Of a DNA stretch of 9,266 nt, positions 6,597 to 9,266 are shown piece by piece (within the stretch, counting starts at the first letter, position 1; each line of letters opens with the position of its first letter). The notes under the pieces are model-generated. The model worked only from the letters and a program-made list of their open reading frames with translations. It did not search any database and was not told where the DNA came from. Where the stretch lies: assembly GCA_026786125.1 (NCBI GenBank), contig JAJAYU010000258.1, positions 1 to 9,266 of the forward strand, written 5' to 3'. Both the position numbers and the translations under genes were made by a program. This stretch comes from Chamaesiphon sp. GTDB lineage: Bacteria > Cyanobacteriota > Cyanobacteriia > Cyanobacteriales > Chamaesiphonaceae.

Positions 6597-7724
6597 TTAA
6601 CTTCCAATTCCTATAGCATCAGAAATAGAATTTAACCCTCGCGCTTCTAGTTTGGCTAATAACCCCGTCAAAACTTGATCGACCATCCACGGGCCATTAT
6701 AAGTCCAGCCTGTATATACCTGCACTAAACTTGCGCCAGCAGTGATCTTTTCCCAGGCATCATCGGCGGTAAAAATGCCACCCACACCGATAATTGGGAG
6801 ACTTCCGCCCGTTTGCTGGTGGATAAATCGAATTACTTCGGTAGATTTTTGGCGGACGGGTGCGCCACTAATTCCACCAGCTTCTGCGGTGACACTTTTA
6901 CCTGTAGCGGCAACTATTTTAGTGGTTAATTTCGATCGATCGATCGTCGTATTTGTCGCAATAATTCCCGCTAGTTTTGATGATTGTGATAATTCCACAA
7001 CTGCGGAGATATCTTCCCAGGCTAAATCGGGGGCTATTTTCACTAATATTGGTTTCTGACCTTGATTTTCCTGTTGTAAAGTATCAAAAATAACTCGGAG
7101 AGGTTCGATCGCTTGTAGATCTCTCAATCCAGGTGTGTTCGGTGAACTGACATTGATCACAAAGTAATCACCAAGATCTTTTAACCGTTTAAAACTACCT
7201 AAATAATCCCCTGCTGCATCCTCTAATTCCGTAATTTTAGACTTACCTAAATTAATTCCGATTGGTACAGTAAAATCACTCTGCTGGCGTTGTTTTAATG
7301 CCGCAGCCATTGCTTCACTACCTAAATTATTAAATCCCATCCGATTTAATGCTGCTCGATCTTGGGGTAGTCGAAATAACCGTGGCTGGGGATTTCCAGG
7401 TTGAGGATGATAAGTAACTGTACCCAATTCCGCAAACCCAAACCCCAGATATTGCCACATCCCCGTCGCGATTCCATCCTTATCAAAACCTGCTGCTAAT
7501 CCCACTGGATTGGGGAAATTTAGCCCAAATACAGACTGTTCTAATTTTAGATCCGATCGACAAAAATACTGCTGAAAGCTAGCTTTTGCCAGTTTAGACA
7601 GGGGAGATCGAGGACTGGCATCGATCGAGTGCAACAAGGCTAATGACTGCTTGTGAACCGCTTCTGGATCGGCTTTGAGTGCAGAGAATAGTAAGGGGCG
7701 GAGGGCGAGTTGGTAAATATCCAA
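6597..7724 (-). CDS. pyrD: Dihydroorotate dehydrogenase, class 2 (quinone-linked)
   Basis: Oxidises dihydroorotate to orotate in pyrimidine synthesis, passing electrons through FMN to membrane quinone (presumably plastoquinone or a similar carrier here). The N-terminal segment MDIYQLALRPLLFSALKADPEAVHK (1-25) is the membrane-associating helical region that marks class 2. Further motifs are NPVGLAAGFDKDG (72-84) with FMN-contacting K82, GTVTYHPQPGNPQPRLFR (101-118), NRMGFNN (127-133), NVSSPNTPGLR (191-201) with the class-2 catalytic serine (probably S194), VKIAPDL (228-234), TNTT (257-260), AGGISG (282-287), GVGGI (313-317) and QVYTGWTYNGP (335-345). At 375 residues it is complete. The start is TTG at 7722-7724, chosen because MDIY begins the conserved N-terminus and no in-frame ATG or GTG precedes it nearby. 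There is no Shine-Dalgarno: the upstream bases are CCCCTAT heptamers. It is convergent with nspC and divergent from dapL. Confidence 0.95.
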   Translation of the reverse strand: MDIYQLALRPLLFSALKADPEAVHKQSLALLHSIDASPRSPLSKLAKASFQQYFCRSDLKLEQSVFGLNFPNPVGLAAGFDKDGIATGMWQYLGFGFAELGTVTYHPQPGNPQPRLFRLPQDRAALNRMGFNNLGSEAMAAALKQRQQSDFTVPIGINLGKSKITELEDAAGDYLGSFKRLKDLGDYFVINVSSPNTPGLRDLQAIEPLRVIFDTLQQENQGQKPILVKIAPDLAWEDISAVVELSQSSKLAGIIATNTTIDRSKLTTKIVAATGKSVTAEAGGISGAPVRQKSTEVIRFIHQQTGGSLPIIGVGGIFTADDAWEKITAGASLVQVYTGWTYNGPWMVDQVLTGLLAKLEARGLNSISDAIGIGS

Positions 7725-7728
7725 ATTA

Positions 7729-7749
7729 GGGGATAGGGGATAGGGGATA
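7729..7749 (+). repeat. GGGGATA heptamer tract, three perfect copies
   Basis: Three tandem GGGGATA units begin five bases upstream of the pyrD start codon (in pyrD's own orientation they read TATCCCC) and replace the space where a ribosome site would be expected. The register matches the inverted tract at 7816-7850. Confidence 0.85.
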
Positions 7750-7815
7750 GGATTCGGATGGGACTAGAGCATAAGTTATTTCATTCGATCGCGAAATCTA
7801 GTCCGATCTATTTTA

Positions 7816-7850
7816 CCCCTAATCCCTAATCCCTAACCTCTAACCCCTAA
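7816..7850 (-). repeat. TTAGGGG-type heptamer tract, five degenerate copies
   Basis: On the plus strand the units read CCCCTAA, TCCCTAA, TCCCTAA, CCTCTAA and CCCCTAA. This is an inverted, more diverged relative of the 7729-7749 tract, 39 bases before the dapL start codon. It resembles cyanobacterial STRR heptamers. Confidence 0.8.
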
Positions 7851-7889
7851 TTTGCTAAGCTATTCAATGACGATTCGCGATTAGAAATT

Positions 7890-9125
7890 ATGGCAACTAT
7901 TAACAATAACTACTTAAAACTCAAAGCTGGCTACCTGTTTCCAGAAATCGCGCGGCGCGTCAATGCTTTTGCTCAAGCCAATCCTGACGCACCAATTATC
8001 CGGTTGGGGATTGGCGATGTCACAGAACCGTTGCCTCTAGCTTGTCGCGCTGCAATGACTCAAGCAGTGGACGATATGGGCGATCGAGCGAAATTTAAGG
8101 GTTATGGCCCCGAACAGGGTTATGCTTGGCTCAGAGAAGCGATCGCCACCAATGATTTTCAGGCGCGTGGTTGCGATATTGATGCGTCCGAAATTTTCAT
8201 CTCAGACGGCTCAAAATGCGATTGTGGCAACATTCTCGACATTTTCGGACATGACAACACGATCGCTGTTACCGACCCTGTATTCCCCGTTTACGTCGAT
8301 ACCAATGTGATGGCAGGGAATACTGGCGATGCCAATGACAAGGGCGAGTATGGTGGGCTAGTTTATCTACCCATCACGGCAGCAAATGATTTCACTGCCG
8401 AAATTCCAACCGAGAAAGTCGATCTAATTTATCTCTGCTTTCCGAATAATCCCACTGGTGCTGTAGCAACAAAAGCACATCTGACAGCGTGGGTAAATTA
8501 TGCCAAGCAACATGGTTCGATTATCTTTTTTGATGCTGCTTATGAGGCTTTTATCACCGACCCTAGTTTACCTCGATCGATCTATGAAATCGAAGGTGCG
8601 CGGGATTGTGCGATCGAGTTTCGCTCTTTCTCCAAAAATGCTGGATTTACAGGTACCCGCTGTGCGCTGACAGTAGTTCCCAAAACCCTCACAGCTAAAG
8701 CTGCCGATGGTAGTGATGTCGAGCTGTGGAAACTGTGGAATCGTCGCCAATCTACCAAGTTTAATGGTGTTTCTTACATCGTTCAACGTGGTGCGGAAGC
8801 TGTTTATTCACCTGAAGGAAAAGCCCAAGTTAAAGAGTTAGTTGGTTTCTACATGGAGAATGCCAAAATCATCCGTCAAGAGCTTACCGCTGCTGGATTA
8901 GAAGTACATGGCGGTATCAATGCCCCCTACGTTTGGGTCAAAACTCCGGCTGGTTTATCCAGTTGGGATTTTTTTGATAAATTACTGACAAATTGCCATG
9001 TAGTCGGCACACCTGGTTCTGGTTTCGGTGCTGCGGGTGAAGGTTATTTCCGCATTTCGGCATTCAATAGTCGGGCAAATGTTGAAGAAGCAATGAAACG
9101 AATTACGGCAAAGTTCAAAGGCTAA
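7890..9125 (+). CDS. dapL: LL-diaminopimelate aminotransferase
   Basis: A PLP-dependent class I/II aminotransferase that converts tetrahydrodipicolinate directly to LL-diaminopimelate with glutamate as amino donor, supplying lysine and peptidoglycan; this route is shared by cyanobacteria, plants and chlamydiae. The 411 residues are complete. Visible signatures: [20 protein letters not shown] (5-24), [13 protein letters not shown] (37-49), [18 protein letters not shown] (68-85), [12 protein letters not shown] (104-115), [15 protein letters not shown] (129-143), [10 protein letters not shown] (183-192) with N187, [10 protein letters not shown] (213-222) with D215 and Y218, the PLP lysine K249 in [12 protein letters not shown], and the C-terminal substrate-carboxylate arginine R388 in [11 protein letters not shown] 7890 matches the family N-terminus ([12 protein letters not shown]). 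No clear Shine-Dalgarno precedes it. It is divergent from pyrD across the inverted-repeat region. Confidence 0.97.
   Translation: MATINNNYLKLKAGYLFPEIARRVNAFAQANPDAPIIRLGIGDVTEPLPLACRAAMTQAVDDMGDRAKFKGYGPEQGYAWLREAIATNDFQARGCDIDASEIFISDGSKCDCGNILDIFGHDNTIAVTDPVFPVYVDTNVMAGNTGDANDKGEYGGLVYLPITAANDFTAEIPTEKVDLIYLCFPNNPTGAVATKAHLTAWVNYAKQHGSIIFFDAAYEAFITDPSLPRSIYEIEGARDCAIEFRSFSKNAGFTGTRCALTVVPKTLTAKAADGSDVELWKLWNRRQSTKFNGVSYIVQRGAEAVYSPEGKAQVKELVGFYMENAKIIRQELTAAGLEVHGGINAPYVWVKTPAGLSSWDFFDKLLTNCHVVGTPGSGFGAAGEGYFRISAFNSRANVEEAMKRITAKFKG
8139..8146. repeat. HIP1 octamer GCGATCGC
   Basis: Exact HIP1 palindrome in the 5' third of dapL; the third exact copy in the window. Confidence 0.85.
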
Positions 9126-9129
9126 TTAA

Positions 9130-9150
9130 TTAATTGATAATTAATAATGG
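9130..9150 (-). repeat. Degenerate inverted CAATTAT heptamers after dapL
   Basis: TTAATTG, ATAATTA and ATAATGG each differ by one base from ATAATTG, the complement of CAATTAT. The tract starts four bases after the dapL stop codon. An AT-only inverted repeat TTAATTA/TAATTAA (9126-9132 and 9138-9144) overlaps it but is too weak to call a terminator. The remaining bases to 9266 show no gene I can support. Confidence 0.5.
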
Positions 9151-9266
9151 CTCTTCAGTACTGAGTATGCTGATTTTGACTCAAACCGTTTACTGGCAAG
9201 CTATTTACCGTGAAATGGGGTATTGACGAGTGATTCTGAAATTTTTGGCTTACTGTAGGCGTTTGA

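Larger units (their letters stand above)
7722..7854. repeat. Nested inverted-repeat region between divergent pyrD and dapL
   Basis: Outer arms CAAATTAGGGG (7722-7732) and CCCCTAATTTG (7844-7854) are an 11-bp perfect inverted pair; the left arm contains the pyrD TTG start codon (CAA on the plus strand). Inner arms GGACTAGA (7761-7768) and TCTAGTCC (7797-7804) are also perfect and extend to 11 of 12 pairs (7757-7768 with 7797-7808), enclosing a 28-base centre with CGATCGCG. Between the two sets lie the heptamer tracts, G-rich on the left and C-rich on the right. The region must also hold the promoters of both genes, but no clear box pair was found. Confidence 0.75.

Noticed and set aside
7722..7854. 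Heptamer tracts as a CRISPR array or insertion-sequence ends
   Set aside because: Units are 7 bp with no spacers, and there is no transposase or target-site duplication.
9167..9226. Small frame starting MLILTQTVYW after dapL
   Set aside because: Only 19 residues, no ribosome site and no recognisable family; expected by chance.
9155..9265. Minus-strand frame open to the right edge, possible C-terminus of a neighbouring gene
   Set aside because: About 36 codons with low-complexity, unrecognised residues; too short to distinguish from chance.
9231..9266. GTG 9231 as start of a plus-strand gene running off the window
   Set aside because: Only 12 codons are visible and no Shine-Dalgarno precedes them.

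Overview
The window looks like a chromosomal segment of a cyanobacterium. Three exact copies of the HIP1 octamer GCGATCGC, a very high density of CGATCG/GATCGA words, heptameric tandem repeats at gene edges, a CP12-type Calvin-cycle regulator, and cyanobacterial-type versions of prs, panC, pyrD, nspC and dapL all point that way. The genus cannot be named from the sequence alone. Gene content is mainly housekeeping metabolism. I see no rRNA, tRNA, CRISPR array, transposase, phage gene or recognisable defence cluster.

Layout, left to right. (1) Bases 1-730, minus strand: 5' part of a CHAD-domain gene that runs off the left edge. (2) 995-1957, plus strand: a xi-class glutathione transferase of the glutathionyl-hydroquinone reductase family, divergent from the CHAD gene. 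(3) A 16-bp-stem hairpin at 1961-1996, then a convergent minus-strand gene (2075-2317) for a short CP12 variant that has only the C-terminal cysteine pair. (4) Divergent from cp12, a plus-strand run: prs (2540-3529) overlapping panC (3529-4377) by one base, a Uma2-family PD-(D/E)XK protein (4471-5277), and nspC (5288-6445) 10 nt behind it. (5) pyrD on the minus strand (6597-7724), convergent with nspC and starting at TTG. (6) A nested inverted-repeat region built of heptamers between pyrD and the divergent dapL (7890-9125). (7) 141 bases of non-coding 3' flank.

Functionally the window joins nucleotide precursors (PRPP synthetase and dihydroorotate dehydrogenase), pantothenate/CoA (PanC), polyamines (carboxynorspermidine decarboxylase), lysine/peptidoglycan (LL-diaminopimelate aminotransferase), carbon-fixation control (CP12) and thiol redox chemistry (GST). 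Only prs-panC, and perhaps uma2-nspC, are arranged tightly enough to suggest co-expression.

No clear undescribed multi-gene system is visible. The best second looks are the half-cysteine CP12, the PanC that stops where many cyanobacterial PanC proteins continue into a cytidylate kinase domain, the nested inverted repeat whose arm contains the pyrD start codon, and the CAATTAT heptamer tracts placed at the borders of three genes.
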